This document shows, one piece after another, positions 33,213 through 45,732 of a stretch of DNA of 64,000 nucleotides. The DNA comes from Phlebotomus papatasi (Eukaryota; Arthropoda; Insecta; Diptera; Psychodidae). The notes below the pieces were generated by a model. It saw only the letters and a list, made by a program, of their open reading frames with translations. It did no database searches and was not told the origin of the DNA. Positions within the stretch are counted from its first letter, which is position 1. The number at the start of each line of letters is the position of its first letter. The translations under genes were made by a program, and so were the position numbers. Location of the stretch: positions 20,150,001 to 20,214,000 of the forward strand of contig NC_077223.1 in NCBI RefSeq assembly GCF_024763615.1. Reading direction: 5' to 3'.

Positions 33213-33764
33213 ACTCTTTCGCGTCATTAGGGTCATATATGACCAGGGGAAAAAACAATTTTTTTTGACTATTTACATTAATTGAAATCTATCGGTTTGT
33301 ACACGACATCATAATAGAAGGATGTAAGATTCTTGGCTAATTTTCTCAAGATTCAAGATATTCAGGAAAAGAAAATATTTGAGATCAAAAATCACTAATT
33401 TCGAACTTTGTGAAATGACTTTTCTTTTTTCAAAATATTGTGACAGTGACTGTTCAAGGGATTACCAGGAAGATTCCTTGAACACCAGGAGTACAGTGTT
33501 TATCAAGACAATCCAGTTTGTCATGGTTTTGGCCAAATTAATAAAATCAAGAAAAAAAAACTCTTGAAAAGCCTGTGATATAGATTTTGAAAATGGTATG
33601 TACACTGCCCTTGAGGACAATAGGGTCATATATGACCCGGGGTTTTTCCGAGTTTTCACGCAATGGAATATTTTTTTCCTCTCTGAACTATTATATTTGA
33701 TCATAAAGCATTAGGAAAAACTCAAAACGAAAGCGAAAAGTGAAAAGTGAAACGCGAAAGAGTT
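33213..33764. mobile_element. TTAA-flanked (piggyBac-type) MITE with internal ATATAT palindromes
   Basis: TTAA, then CTCTTTCGCGTCATTAGGGT on the left; GTGAAACGCGAAAGAG, then TTAA on the right. The ends are inverse for CTCTTTCGCG. The palindrome GGGTCATATATGACC occurs near each end (33230-33244 and 33625-33640). It is about 552 bases. A TTAA target is the mark of piggyBac-like transposases. Confidence 0.78.
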
Positions 33765-33768
33765 AACT

Positions 33769-33900
33769 CTTTCGCGTCACACTTTTATTCAGCAGATGAA
33801 TTCACGTAAAATTGAGTTTTTCCTAATGCTTTATGATCAAATATAATAGTCCTGAGAGGAAAAAAATTTTCCGTGCAAATTTTGCGCCCGATCTGATTAG
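33769..33900. mobile_element. second, partial TTAA element abutting the first
   Basis: Directly after the shared TTAA, CTCTTTCGCGTCACACTTTT starts a second copy. Its GAGTTTTTCCTAATGCTTTA, then TGATCAAATATAATAG is inverse to 33685-33720 of the first copy. The far end is not found. Confidence 0.6.
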
Positions 33901-36055
33901 GTCGCATTTCACCTTGGACCATAGAAGCTGAGAGTGTAAGGAATCTCAGTTAGTTCTTACAGTCCTTACTTTTATTCAATTTAATTTATTTAGATAAGAA
34001 TAGGACTATCTTTTGTACGGAAATTTTCCTTAGACATTTATACTAGTAAATTAAATTTTTATTTTTTATGAAATTCAAAATTGAATTCTCGTTTTTGGGT
34101 TTAAATTTACGATGTACCAAATAAGTTGAAGATTTGCAAAAAGTATCCTGGATTCCTACAACCTTCTACTTTGCAAATATGTATAAATTACAAATATTAG
34201 TAAAAAAAAATCTTTAAAGAGTGAGAAAAAAATTCTCTATGGGTCACGGGCTCACGGGCGTCACGGGTGATACAATCATCCTTAAAAACTTAAAAGTAGG
34301 TATAATTTTTCCAAGAATAAACCTTAGGACTTGCAAGAAATTTTCTAAATATAGATATATTATTCTAAGGTCCTAATATTCTAATCTAAGACAAATCTTA
34401 ATGTCTTGTAAATCAACATAATTTATTACGAATAACAACAAAGAAAATTTTCATGGATATTTAACAATATTAAGAGACTTTAGGGAAAGTGCGATTCCTT
34501 CGGAAAATTGAAGCTTCAGACAATTCATTTTTTACGTTATTCATGAATCTGTTGGCTAATACTACCTTTGTCTCCCCTGCTAAGTTTCATTTTTGTTTAT
34601 AACCTGTTTATAAAGTTATTATTAAAATACAATTGGCAATTCAAGGGTAAAACTGTCCCGTTTTCTCCTATTCAGTTTATTGGAGTCTAAAAGAAAATCG
34701 GAGAGATTGTTAGATATTTAAATAAACTTTGTATGGCTTGGATGGTAAATTTGGTAAAACTTCGTCGATCTTTGCACAAATATCAAGGATTTAACGGAAA
34801 TTTGTGTATTAGGATCGACTGATCCAAAAGAGAACCAAAAGTGGTACACTTAATAACCCCTTATTTCAGGACTGTTTTTTCTTAATTTCAGAATAATTAG
34901 CATTTACGGAAAGCAACACAAACGTAGGACGGCAAGAATCCTTTTATTAATTTTTAATAATTGTTTTTTTTCACTCTTTCGGCTGGACCTTTTGTGCTTC
35001 ATTAAAGAAATCGGGTGCTCTCTTGGCACCAAAAGACCCTTTGATCGTCCATGGAAATACCGTCGTCAATTACAAGAAAACATGATCCTCTCGTGGCCAC
35101 AAAAGCCACTTTTCATCATCCACTCAGTAGTTCTTGGCTCTTTTTTTCCCATCTGAACGCCAAAACATATCATAATCCACATAAATGGTACAAAAAGGTG
35201 TCTCTATTATTTTTATTAAGAGACCAAATAATTTTGATGTACCGCTGATATTCATCTTTCAAGGGGTTTATAAATTCAACATTGAAGGAAAAGAAGCAGA
35301 TTTTATAGAAATTTCCCAGCAGGAAAAGAAGGAAAAGGATAGAGGGATTATTAGAAGTTTGACCACCCGATGGTTAACCGCAATTTAGGAGAAATTTTAT
35401 ATTTGGCAATTAAAGAATTAACTCACGGATAATCTAAAAGATTCCCAGTTAATTTGAAATAATAAGTCAAAAGGGTAATTTCAAACCATAATTTATAATG
35501 TATAAATCTTGTACTAATGGTATTTATTTAATGCTTTTCATGTTTTGTATTTAATTTTCCTTTTTTGAATCTAAATATCACAAATATCTTCAGGATATTG
35601 TTTTTGTTGTTTCAGTATATTATCAATTTCTTAGAATTTTGTGGTGGATAGTCGGGATATTAGTTTTCATTAAGTAGTACTATTACAAAATAAAACAATC
35701 ATTGCGTTAGAAAACAAGTGACTAGTTAAAAATAGGTACTTGTGGATATGTATTTTCTCGTCTAGTAATTCGCTTATAAAATTTTCACTAAACTTTTCAT
35801 GTTGGAAATTCAATTAATCCTCTCACTTTCTCCTATGAGTTACCAACAAAAAAAAAAGCTGTATTGGTTTAAGGTTTTGTTTTTTTTTTAATACGAAAAA
35901 TTTAGTACGAAAATTTTATGAAAAATTTTAACTCCGGTATATAGTAAAAATCACAGATTTTTCTGAAGAATATATTCATTGAAAAATTAACTACAATAGG
36001 GGGAAGTGAAATATTTTGTGGTGACTCCGGTGACTCGATTTTTAATAAATTCTTA
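33901..36055. other. intergenic sequence with MITE fragments
   Basis: No gene seen. TTAGGGAAAGTGCGATTCCT at 34483 resembles the end at 28716. The stretch 34970-35250 is less AT-rich and has no visible repeat; I found no convincing exon in it. Confidence 0.35.
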
Positions 36056-36586
36056 CACAGGAAAAAAATATTTTGTAAAATTGTTCGTAATTACTGTGAA
36101 TTCCTGAAGGCTTATGGCCTCTACACACTACAAAAATTTATGTCCATATTGAAGAATTTTTGCTACATAAGCATAGGGTATTTGCTTCAATATGGATGTA
36201 AATTGTTCTATGTGTAGACGCCATTATGGCCTCTACACACAAGAGAAATTTATGTCCATATTGAAGGGTTTTTCCTACAAGCATAGGGAATTTGCTTCAA
36301 TATGGACATAAATTTCTCTACAGTTTGTAGAGGCCATTACGAAATGCTCATAAAACGAAACCCACTAAAATGTCCGTAAATGTTTGTAGTTTTTCACAAA
36401 CACTGTTCGTAACATGATTGCTTAACGAACCTTTTTTGGTCTTTACAAACATTTGTTCTTAATGTTCGTAAACACATAAAATAGTACAAATTTTTACACA
36501 CTTTTTGCGATTTACGAGCATTTCATAAATTCTATTAGGATTCTTTAAACATTTACAAACAATTTTACGAAATATTTTTTTCTGTG
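36056..36586. mobile_element. TA-flanked MITE, CACAGGAAAAAAATATTTTG ends, hosting two smaller MITEs
   Basis: TA, then CACAGGAAAAAAATATTTTG, then TAAAATTGTTCGTAA; the right end is ACAAACAATTTTACGAAATA, then TTTTTTTCTGTG, then TA. Two TTA-flanked foldbacks (36115-36336) sit inside it. A relative is at 44533-44882. Confidence 0.8.
36115..36336. mobile_element. two tandem TTA-flanked foldback MITEs sharing one TTA
   Basis: Copy 1 (36115-36223) and copy 2 (36227-36336) each start TGGCCTCTACACAC and end with an inverse tip (GTAGACGCCA, GTAGAGGCCA). TTA borders lie at 36112-36114, 36224-36226 and 36337-36339. The arms hold AAATTTATGTCCATATTGAA and its inverse, so each copy is almost one hairpin of about 110 bases. 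Confidence 0.83.
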
Positions 36587-36588
36587 TA

Positions 36589-38242
36589 TGTGTATAGTGA
36601 ATATGAATCTTTGTAATATCTTGTGAGTTATAATTTGGATTAGGGTTAATAAAAAATAATAACAAGTTTCATTTAAATAAAATTGGTCTATTATAGGGAA
36701 GACGATTTTACCTGAAAGATTATGCGTGAAAATTCCCCAAAGCGGGGTAATTCCATGCAAAAATGAGTGACACTTTTTAAGGAATAATTTAGGATTTATT
36801 TAGCTATTAGAATGGACTTACGGTGAAAGGAACACCTATTGACACTTTAACAAGAATTTATCATGCCATACTTATTGGCACTTTCAGTACCGATTTAGGC
36901 TATGAAATTTGAACATATCTTTTTATAAGAAAAGGTAGATTACAGAAAAAACATCACATTACATGCATTTTACCAGATACATTAAATAAATTTTATCCTT
37001 TTGACAAAAGTGTCAATAGGGGTTCCCTGTCGAAGAGGTGTTCCTTCGACCCTAAGATAGTATTCCGAGATTTTCTAAAAATTCAAAACTAAAAAATATT
37101 ATACTTGAACAAGGATTTCATTAGAGAATTTAAATTTTTTTGTAGACCGAAAATTTAAGATATCGTCGTAATTTCTCAACATTATTGATAAAGTTTTATC
37201 AGTTTCTTTGTATATGCAATACTAAACTATTTCTTGAGAGATCATTATGACACATTGAAACTTAAAATCATGTATCCTTATCGAAAGTATAGTTTGTAGA
37301 AAATTATTTAGAATTATACTTACGATTTAAAAGCACTCGTAAAATATTGAAAAATATTTTTTTGTCTTCTTTTATATGTTCCTTTATACGTTCCGTACCA
37401 GTACAGAATTTCGGCATAGTTGCATGTTAGTGCCAAAGTCTTAAGTTAGAAACATAATATTTTTATTACAAATTAATTTTTTGTTACTTCTTTTTAAGGA
37501 GTGTTACTTGGAATCTTGTAGAAAGTTTCCAAATTACATCATTACCATTAGAAATATGTGAAAAGAATCGTATAACAATGTATTTAGCCCCACAGCTCAA
37601 AGTAGCCTCACCTTCCCATATTAGAATTTAATTTAATAGAGAGACAATTTAAAGATCGTACTATGTGAAAGTTATTTATTTATTTATAATTTTAGCTGTT
37701 TTAGAAATAGTTCTTGGTCATAATAAGCCGATGGGCTTTAGACATTAATACAATGTAGGTAAAGCGCGGGGAGATGAAAAAAAAACTGCCCGTAAACCTG
37801 CGATTTAGATATCGTTTTAGTCACATAAAGATTTTATCTAAGAAATAAGAAAAATATGCTAAAATTGAAACTTGCCCTTCGTTTAACTGCCCCATCTTCC
37901 CTTCTTGTAAATGCTCTTGATCTGAATTTATTTACATTATTAATGTAGGACGGTTATCACTGTACTATGAAAATTTCAATGAATAAATTTTGAAAATCTC
38001 GAAAAAGCCGTAAAAGCGTGACTGTGCGTCTTTTTTTGTGAGTATAAAATATTAAATTTAGTCGATGAAGAGTTGTTTATAAGTAATTAAATATTTATTG
38101 CCATTATTAATTGAGATTCTTTATAATAATTTCATTTTATACGCATCGTGTTCTCGGAAATCCTAAAGGCTTTAAATATTTCAATTTGTAAGCTGTTAAG
38201 CTCTAGCCAAACAGAGAACACGATAGTCCGTACATATGTTAA
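36589..38242. other. intergenic sequence with MITE fragments
   Basis: No gene seen. CCCCACAGCTCAAAGTAGCC, then TCACCTTCCC at 37590-37619 is the inverse of the left end at 31967, so a decayed copy is likely here. Confidence 0.4.
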
Positions 38243-38472
38243 CACTAAACTTACCGACCGTTTTTGGTCGTTTTTCTGTCAAATGACAAACCGCGGTAGG
38301 GTAGGATACTCAGTAAATTTGTCTTGGAAAAGAGCAAGAAATTTAAATTTAAACACTGAAAAATATATTACATGCATATTTTAAGAAATTCATAAAGCTT
38401 GATAGTGACATTGTACTGTTTAAGTGTTAATTTTGAACCGGTCAATTTGACCGAGTCTTGGTAGATTTAGTG
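38243..38472. mobile_element. TTAA-flanked MITE, CACTAAAC ends
   Basis: TTAA (38239-38242), then CACTAAACTTACCGACCG; the right end is CTTGGTAGATTTAGTG, then TTAA (38473-38476). It is 230 bases and piggyBac-type by target site. Confidence 0.72.
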
Positions 38473-38476
38473 TTAA

Positions 38477-39315
38477 TAAAAATATTTTTTTACTTACAAG
38501 TAGATAAATATTTGTAAAACTGTGCGAAATTTAAGAAAGCTTGCAATATCGGACACTTGTTATGTTTTCCGAAATTCCATAATTTTTTTTTGGGATTTTG
38601 AGATGTTATAAAAATGCATAAGAAGCAAAAAATGTATAGTTTCTGCGAACGAGACGCTGCGCGAAAAGTCTTTGAAGAATTCTGGAAGGTCTAGAAATTT
38701 CAAGAAGCTTTGTGTCCGATATTGTACACAAAGTAATGTCTATATTTTAATAAATTTTTGAATGTATTGAAAATTATTTGATTGAAAAAGAAAAAGTACT
38801 CTAAAATATTCTATACAACTTTCCTGAAAAAGAAGTAACAAAAATTCAAGCATTGGTGCTTATATTCATCCTGTCCGAAATTTGACACAGTTCTCCAAGT
38901 CAATTTAGAAATTTACCAGCAAGAAAATCATGGATGCAACAGATTGGGCAAGTTATTTTGTTAATAACGGTCAGTAAAAATTACGCTTTGTCAGTAGTGA
39001 TATATAAATAAAATGGGAACCATAAATTGTAAATAATAAAAAAATAATAAAATATCCTTGACGAAGAGAAAATTAAGGAATTATTATCCGATAATAATCG
39101 ATGTTTTGAAGAGTTTATTACATAATATTGCCAGTTGAATTTTTTTACGTTGGCTTAGCTTTGGGTATCCGTTATTTACCTTTAGAAAAAAGCGGTTCGA
39201 AGATCAAAATTAAAACTTTGAAAAAGAAAACATTTTATTTCAACAAGCGAAAATATTAAATCAAAATTGAAATGCAAAGTAAACGTTTCTTTAAATTGAC
39301 AGAGACCTTTACGGC
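38477..39315. other. intergenic sequence
   Basis: CGAAATTTAAGAAAGCTTGC, then AATATCGGACAC at about 38525-38556 and TGTCCGATATTG near 38709 are weak inverse pieces of an old repeat. Otherwise I see nothing. Confidence 0.35.
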
Positions 39316-39713
39316 GTTATCACACTTGCACATTAAAATTTTAATGTGATTCACATTAATTGTCGCTTGTGAGCGTACAAATATGTTATTTGTGTCTTTG
39401 AGTCACTTAATATTTTGGGTTTTTCTATTTATTGATAAAGAAGTGGACTTGGCCTACAAAAATAAGTTTAAATTTACCTAAAGCATAAATATTTTTCACA
39501 TTAAAAAATTAAAGAGAAAATCGCATTAATTTTTCGCATTAATGCTATAAATCAATATAGATCAAATTTTGCGGGCCAAGTCTACCTTTTTATCAACAAA
39601 TAGATAAAATTTTGAATATAAAATGATTCAAACACACAAATTACACATTTGGACTCTCACCAGCGACAATTAATGTGAACCATATTAAAATTTTAATGTG
39701 CAAGTGTGATAAC
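39316..39713. mobile_element. long-armed foldback element, GTTATCACACTTGCAC ends
   Basis: It starts GTTATCACACTTGCACATTA and ends TAATGTGCAAGTGTGATAAC. The inner ATTAATTGTCGCT / AGCGACAATTAAT and CTATTTATTGATAAAGAAGT / TTTTATCAACAAATAG pairs extend the arms over most of the length. No clear target duplication is seen. Confidence 0.78.
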
Positions 39714-40728
39714 ACAGTTAGAGTAACATTTCAGAATGTATTTAAAGTAGAATTTGATAATTCGCTAAATTTACTAAACTATCTCAAAAATGTTTAATTT
39801 TATGGGACGTTCATATAAGTTTTAGAAGGACATCTTTTCCTGTTTACACCTTCAATTGTCCCACTTGACTCCTTAAGCTTAGTGGCGCCTTTCAAAGATT
39901 GGGGATTAGGGACTTTAAGTGAAATTCCCATAAACGTGAACAAAAGGGCATTTGGAGAAAGCTTAAGGATATTCTATTGCGGCTCTCCTTGTCCTTTCTC
40001 GCTTCCGCCAAAATGACAAAAACCGAGTCACAAAATCTCAGATTAACTGCCAAAAATGGATAATCAGAGAAGGAAAACGAAATCCCCAAGAAATGACAAA
40101 ATGCTTGAAAAAAATAAATTACCTTGAAGTAGAAGCCAAAGTAGAGAAAATTTTCTTTTTTGAATTTTTAATGGCAACGTGTTGCATCTTCCGCAATTCT
40201 GCAAGAACTTAGGACACAATAGATAATAATATCCTAGGATAGTAAGGAAAAGGAGTTGCAAAAAAAGAAATCCTACTTTTGATAGCAATAAGCAAGATGA
40301 AGAAAAGGAAACAGAAGTACACAAAGTACCAGAAAATGAAACGAAGAGAATAGAAAAGAAATACAAAAGATTGTTTACATCTTACATCATCTAAAGACGA
40401 AAGAAAGATATCCATCATGAATGCAAAAACCATGAACTTCAACAATAATTGCCTTTCTTAACTATATTTTCTTTCAATTGGTTTTTTCTCCCTATCTACC
40501 AACTCCTTGTTCATCTTTTCCACCGAAAAAAAAACTGCATCATCGTAATCAATTGCGCAATGTTGCCTTAAGACAAGTAAGAAAAAAAAGTTTAAACTCC
40601 AAAATACAAGAGAGAAAATCCTCTCGGAAAAAAGAGCTGAAATAAATGCGGATCAATTGAAATACACCCTCGGTTTTGACAATGAGCTACCCTTATTTGT
40701 ATTTGATATTGCCATTGGGTGCACTTAC
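39714..40728. other. intergenic or intronic sequence
   Basis: No repeat with clear ends was found. This is one of the few repeat-poor stretches of the right half. Confidence 0.35.
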
Positions 40729-40802
40729 AATGGACTGGAAACACGCCCAGAGCATTGTCCTCATCTCCTGACCCTGATGGTAAATACTTGAAATTCACCC
40801 TC
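40729..40802 (-). CDS. possible orphan exon
   Basis: On the minus strand the acceptor GAATTGCAG (40803-40811) opens a 74-base stretch ending at the donor GTAAGT (40728-40723). One of the three frames is open (the other two hit TGA) and reads RVNFKYLPSGSGDEDNALGV, then FPVH, with split codons at both ends. It is less AT-rich than its surroundings. I cannot name a family; the pattern is loosely like the Ig exon of beaten-path proteins, which is a guess. No partner exon was found within the window. Confidence 0.25.
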
Positions 40803-42899
40803 CTGCAATTCAAACGCCATATACACCACCTATAATATTTCTTTTTAAGTCTAACACAAAAATCTATACCAATCTTTGCGGATGGAAAGGCACCTTTTTC
40901 TAAATAAATTGGCTATTTTTGATCTTTTTCCTGAAATTTACCAGAAAACTATCTTCTTTCAGTAGTTCAAAAGTATCACAAACTCACGAGATAAGAGGTT
41001 CAATAGTCCAAAATTGTATAAAATAGTTTTAAAGATCCTAACATATCGTTTTCTGTGAGAATTGTTCCTTATTTGAGCCTCTTATAAAAGAATTAATAAA
41101 AAATTGAATATAAAAGCGAAATGGTGTTGAAATCAAATTTCAAACTTTTAAACATAAATTTGTAAAGTACGAAAATATAATGAAAAGGAAAATAATAAGG
41201 AGTTAATTAACTATTTACGATATCTCAGATATGATTAAAAAAGGTCTGAGTTAAAATCCGAAATTCAAAATCTCGAAAGACAAAATCCCGAATTTTTAAA
41301 ATCTTATGTCTTATAGCTATCCTCTGTATAATTTTGTCCATTTTAGGATATTGACTATTCGGGATTTTGGCTTTCGGGAATTTTACTTTCTGAGATGTAT
41401 ACTTTACTAGATTTTGGCTTTTCGGGATTTTAACCCATTCGAAATTTTGTCTCTTCGAAATTTTGGTGTTCAAAATTTCAGTTTTCGGAATTTTGGGCTA
41501 TTGAGATTTTAACTTTTCTAGATTTAGGCTTTTCGGGATTTTAATCCATTCGAAATTTTGGTGTTCAAAATTTCAGTTTTCGGAATTGGATATTTACTGG
41601 CACCGGATTAAAAGTAATTAAACGATAAATTTTACATAATACAATAAGCAAAATAGAGTATTTTACTGACCAAAAATATTTATTTTGTCTCTAAAGAATT
41701 CTGTCCATAATACATCGTCGCTTGGATCAGCAATTGGCGTTACTTACATCTAGTTAATTTTTGTTTAGTCGGTGTATTAATTTCTAAATTGTTAGAAATA
41801 TTCCTGATAAAGCTAAAAAGAAAGTTATAACAATTGCTGATCCAGGTGACGATATTTTGAAAGTAGTAATGAAATTGTGTAAATGTGTAAATCCAAATCA
41901 TTTAGGAAATATTTACCAGTGCATCAATTTTGGAAAATAAGGAGGTCAAAATTGATATCTGCTGTAGGGAAAACATTTGAAAAATAGGGCTAAAAATTTC
42001 AATATTTTTTTTATTTTTTGAGTTCCTTGTTTGAATTCTAAGAAACTTACGACTTTGAAGAAGGTCTATGGAGGCCATCTATGGAAAAATTTTAAGCTGC
42101 TATCTCTTTTATCTTGGAAGATATTCGATTTTCAAATTTTCAATTTGTGACTTTTTGCCCCAGTATCCTCTACTACTAATTGAAATAAGTTCATAAATCA
42201 TCTAAAAACCAACACAATTTTGAATATAAGAGCCTCCTAATGACTACCAAATACTGCAAGTCAGCAAATTTAGACAAAAAAGGGCTAATGTTTAGCACTT
42301 AGAATTACTTCCTTATTAATTTATTCAATTTCTGTAATAAAATATTGTAAATAATAGCGTATTAAATAGTGTAGATTTTTATAGAATTTCTGCTTGTATT
42401 AGGCATGTCATAAGTCATAACATAACCTGAATAATTTTTGATAAATTGTTCCAATTCCTGTTTTTTCCAAGTTTTTTTTATAATTAGGGTAGAATTGGGT
42501 AAATAAGATCCATTTCTAATTAGGAACATTTGAGATTTTCTCACTCCTTCAGAAGGGCCTCTTCACTCAATAAAAGACCACGAAATAGAAGAAAAGGAAC
42601 CGCTTTTCTTCCTGTTTTCGTACACCTAAAGGGTTGAGGAGATCTCAAAATTCAAATTTGGAAATGGTTCCAAATTACCCTATTTTACCCTTAATCATTT
42701 AAAAGATTATAAAAAAATCGTTATTATAATTTCAAATGTTTTCTAGCACCTAAAACTTCACTCAATCCTAACCTTAGTTTTTTTTTAGGTTAGAATTCTT
42801 CCAATTTCTCAAATAAATTATAATAGTGTTGACTTGAAAATAATGATTAATGATTTAAATATATATTTTTTCAATAAGAAAGCTCCTTTAAATTGTATA
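40803..42899. other. intergenic sequence with decayed short tandem repeats
   Basis: At 41243-41590 phrases such as GGGATTTTGGCTTTCGGGAA and ATTCGAAATTTTG recur every 14 to 17 bases, a degenerate relative of the arrays at 47220 and 53960. The rest holds no recognised gene. Confidence 0.5.
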
Positions 42900-43111
42900 G
42901 GGGAAACTGGGGCACCACCAAACACGGGGTACCACCAAACACTAATTTTTATTTCTAAACTACTTGAACTATCTCGACCATTCCTTCAGTGGACAAGCAT
43001 CCCCATAGTGCCTATAAATTCCTATAGGTTTTATTCTCTGAAGTCGAATATCCGATTAAAAAATCGCAGTGTTTGGTGGTACCCCGTGTTTGGTGGTGCC
43101 CCAGTTTCCCC
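42900..43111. mobile_element. TA-flanked MITE, GGGGAAACTGGGGCACCACC ends
   Basis: TA, then GGGGAAACTGGGGCACCACC, then AAACACGGGGTACCACC; the right end is the exact inverse over about 45 bases, then TA. It is 212 bases. Confidence 0.9.
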
Positions 43112-43770
43112 TAAGAATTTGTCGCACAAAATAAGTTTAGAATATTAAGGTTAAATCTAACATAACCTAAAACTGGCATTTACTGGCTAAGAGAATTAGG
43201 CCCATAATAAATTAAATACCTAATTATCGCCGGTGTAGGGAGTACCTAAGAAATATACCTAAGAGAATACCTAATTATCGCCGACTTTTGAATTGGGGCA
43301 CCTTTGTAATTGGATTTTTTTTCCTATTTTTACAATGAATTGAATAATTTAGCTTTACAATTTTATTTAGAATTTAATGTAATTTAACTTTACAATTGGT
43401 TTCTGGAGCTAAATTATATCACAATAAAGTACAATTCCATTTAAAAATCGGAGAAAAATGCCCAATTTTAAAGCTGTCGCAATTTAAAGGTGCCCACTTT
43501 CCCCTACTACCGATTTTTTGTTGCTGTTATAACTTTAGTTACTTTTCAAGAATCAAAGGACGTTCTTGATATTCTATATGAATAAGATATTCAACCTAGA
43601 CTTTTCATAGTACATATTCAAATATTAAAAATAGAAATCATGTTACTTGTTTTTGAAATTCCAGAAACATGGTTTTCGAAGGGATAGAATGTTCATTTTT
43701 AGGGGATCACTGAATATCTGAAGTCGATATCCATTACCGTTTGGTCAGTTTGTTTACAAGGTGTTGAGTA
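43112..43770. other. probable old MITE and flank
   Basis: AATTGGGGCACCTTTGTAAT near 43293 and AATTTAAAGGTGCCCACTTT, then CCCCTA (43480-43506) are inverse ends of a further member of the TA/GGGG group. Its left tip is eroded. Confidence 0.5.
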
Positions 43771-44004
43771 GGGGGAACTGTGGCCACTGGTGCAGTAGTA
43801 AACATGGGGTTGTTGTAAACATTGCGATTCTTTAAATTAGAATTTGACATTAGACTTCAGAGCATGATAATTCTATGAATTCATAGACACCAATAAGAAT
43901 CCTTTTCCTTATTTCCTGAAGAATTGGTTGACTTAAATCCAATTCGTAAACATAAAAATCGGTGTTTATAAATACCTCATGTTAATTACTGCCCCAGTTT
44001 TCTT
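43771..44004. mobile_element. TA-flanked MITE, GGGGGAACTGTGGCC ends
   Basis: TA, then GGGGGAACTGTGGCCACTGG; the right end is TTACTGCCCCAGTTTTCTT, then TA. AACATGGGGTTG / TACCTCATGTT extend the arms imperfectly. It is 234 bases. Confidence 0.68.
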
Positions 44005-44532
44005 TAGGCATACCGATGAAAGAAAGCAAATTAAGAGAAAAAAAACATCGATTCATCTCCGAGAAATATCTATTGAACATGTTGGAAATTTCATGACCTT
44101 ATCAAAACATCCATTTTTTATCAAATCTGTTGATAAAACAGAATGGTTTAATTTGTTTAATTTTGACCTTGATGAAATCTCATTTCACTATGTAAATCTT
44201 GCTACACCATTATTGGCAAATATTGTATGTTCAAAATGGTCCTAGTCAAAATCCTCGATAAAAATTCCAGGAACATCACTGTTTTTTACCAAGAGAAATG
44301 CTTTTCATTTTCATTCACTAAAATCAATAAAATGTGCTTTTGATTAATTTTAAAAAATACTGACTGGAGGTGACTAAATATTATTTATATTGCATCTGAA
44401 TAATTGAAGATTCATGATTTTTTTTTTATAAATTATAATTAAATCTTTCGACAAAATGAAAGCAATACTCTGATTTATATTTTTTATCAAATGATTTGAA
44501 AATTTGCGTAAGGGAGAGTATTTTCCCTTATA

Positions 44533-44882
44533 CAAAAAGAAACTCACAAAATCATTCGTAAATGTTTGTGAATTCCTATACTGAAAACTTCCGAAATGTT
44601 TATAAATCGTATAACCCACTAAAAAGATCATAAAAGTTTGCACTTTTTTCACAAACATTGCTCGTAACACGATCACTTGACGAGCATTTGTTGTCTTTTA
44701 CAAAAATTTGTTCGTACATTTTTGTTTGTCTGACAAAATTTTACGAACACTTTCTGTGTGTTTATGAACAATGTTTCTGAAAAATACAGACTTTTACGAA
44801 ATTTTTAGTAGGTTATACGCTTTACGAGCATTTGGTACGTCCCCATTAAAAATTCACAAACATTGACGAGAATATTTTTATG
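44533..44882. mobile_element. relative of the 36056 MITE
   Basis: Near-inverse ends (TA/CAAAAAGAAAC; TTTTTATG/TA) with GTAAATGTTTGTGAATTCC and AATTCACAAACATTGACGAG. The interior shares CACAAACATTGCTCGTAACA-type phrases with 36056-36586 outside its nested part. Confidence 0.6.
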
Positions 44883-45140
44883 TATAAACTGATTAATAAT
44901 TTCTTTTAATTTGAATATTTTCTTATAAATAGAAAGAACAATACTTTAGTCATTAAATAAAATTTAAATATTGTAATTAATGATTTTTACTGTTCATTAA
45001 GGCAATTATTGTAAAAAAAGACATTACTTTTATGCTGCTTACTATTTCACTATTTTATTACTTATTTAATATTTTAATTTTTGCGCTTTATTAAACTTGT
45101 AGCTTAAGGTTGATTTTATGTTTTTTATACCTTTGGCATA

Positions 45141-45732
45141 AGGGAGACTGAGGCAAAACTTGTCAAAACGCATATTTAATTCTTTCACGAGCTCTGAGAA
45201 AACTTAAACGTTTTATAATGAGCATATTCTTATAGGAAATTTACTGCTCTACAACGTTGCAGAAGACTATTTTCCTCTATCTTGAAAGAAATGTGATTTT
45301 AGAATCATTTTCTAAAAGTCGATTTTGTGGAGATTCTCAAAATTGCTGGGACAAATTGTGTCAGTCTTCGGATAATTTATGACGTTTTACTATCGCAAAC
45401 GTTAAAAATATCAAATAGACATATTTTTATAGGAAATTTATTCCTCTACAACTTTGTCGAAGATAATTTTTCTCTATCTTAACGAGAAATGTGCTTAAAT
45501 TGAGCTAATCAGTATTGATATTTTCTGTAAGCCAAATATTCCAAAAATAGGGCTCAAAATTTCTTTTTTTTTTATTTTACATAATCCTTCCTCTAATCCC
45601 TTGAAACTTTGTAAGTTTAAGAAGGTTCATGAAGGCTATCTATAATAAAAATTTCAAGCATCAGTCTCTTTTATTTTAGAAAATAATGAATATTAAAATT
45701 TTCGTTTTGACAAATTTTGCCCCAGTCTCCTC
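45141..45732. mobile_element. TA-flanked MITE, AGGGAGACTGAGGCAAAAC ends
   Basis: TA, then AGGGAGACTGAGGCAAAACT, then TGTC; the right end is GACAAATTTTGCCCCAGTCT, then CCTC, then TA. It is 592 bases. A longer match, TACCTTTGGC, also flanks it (45128-45137; 45733-45742), discussed under findings. Confidence 0.72.
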
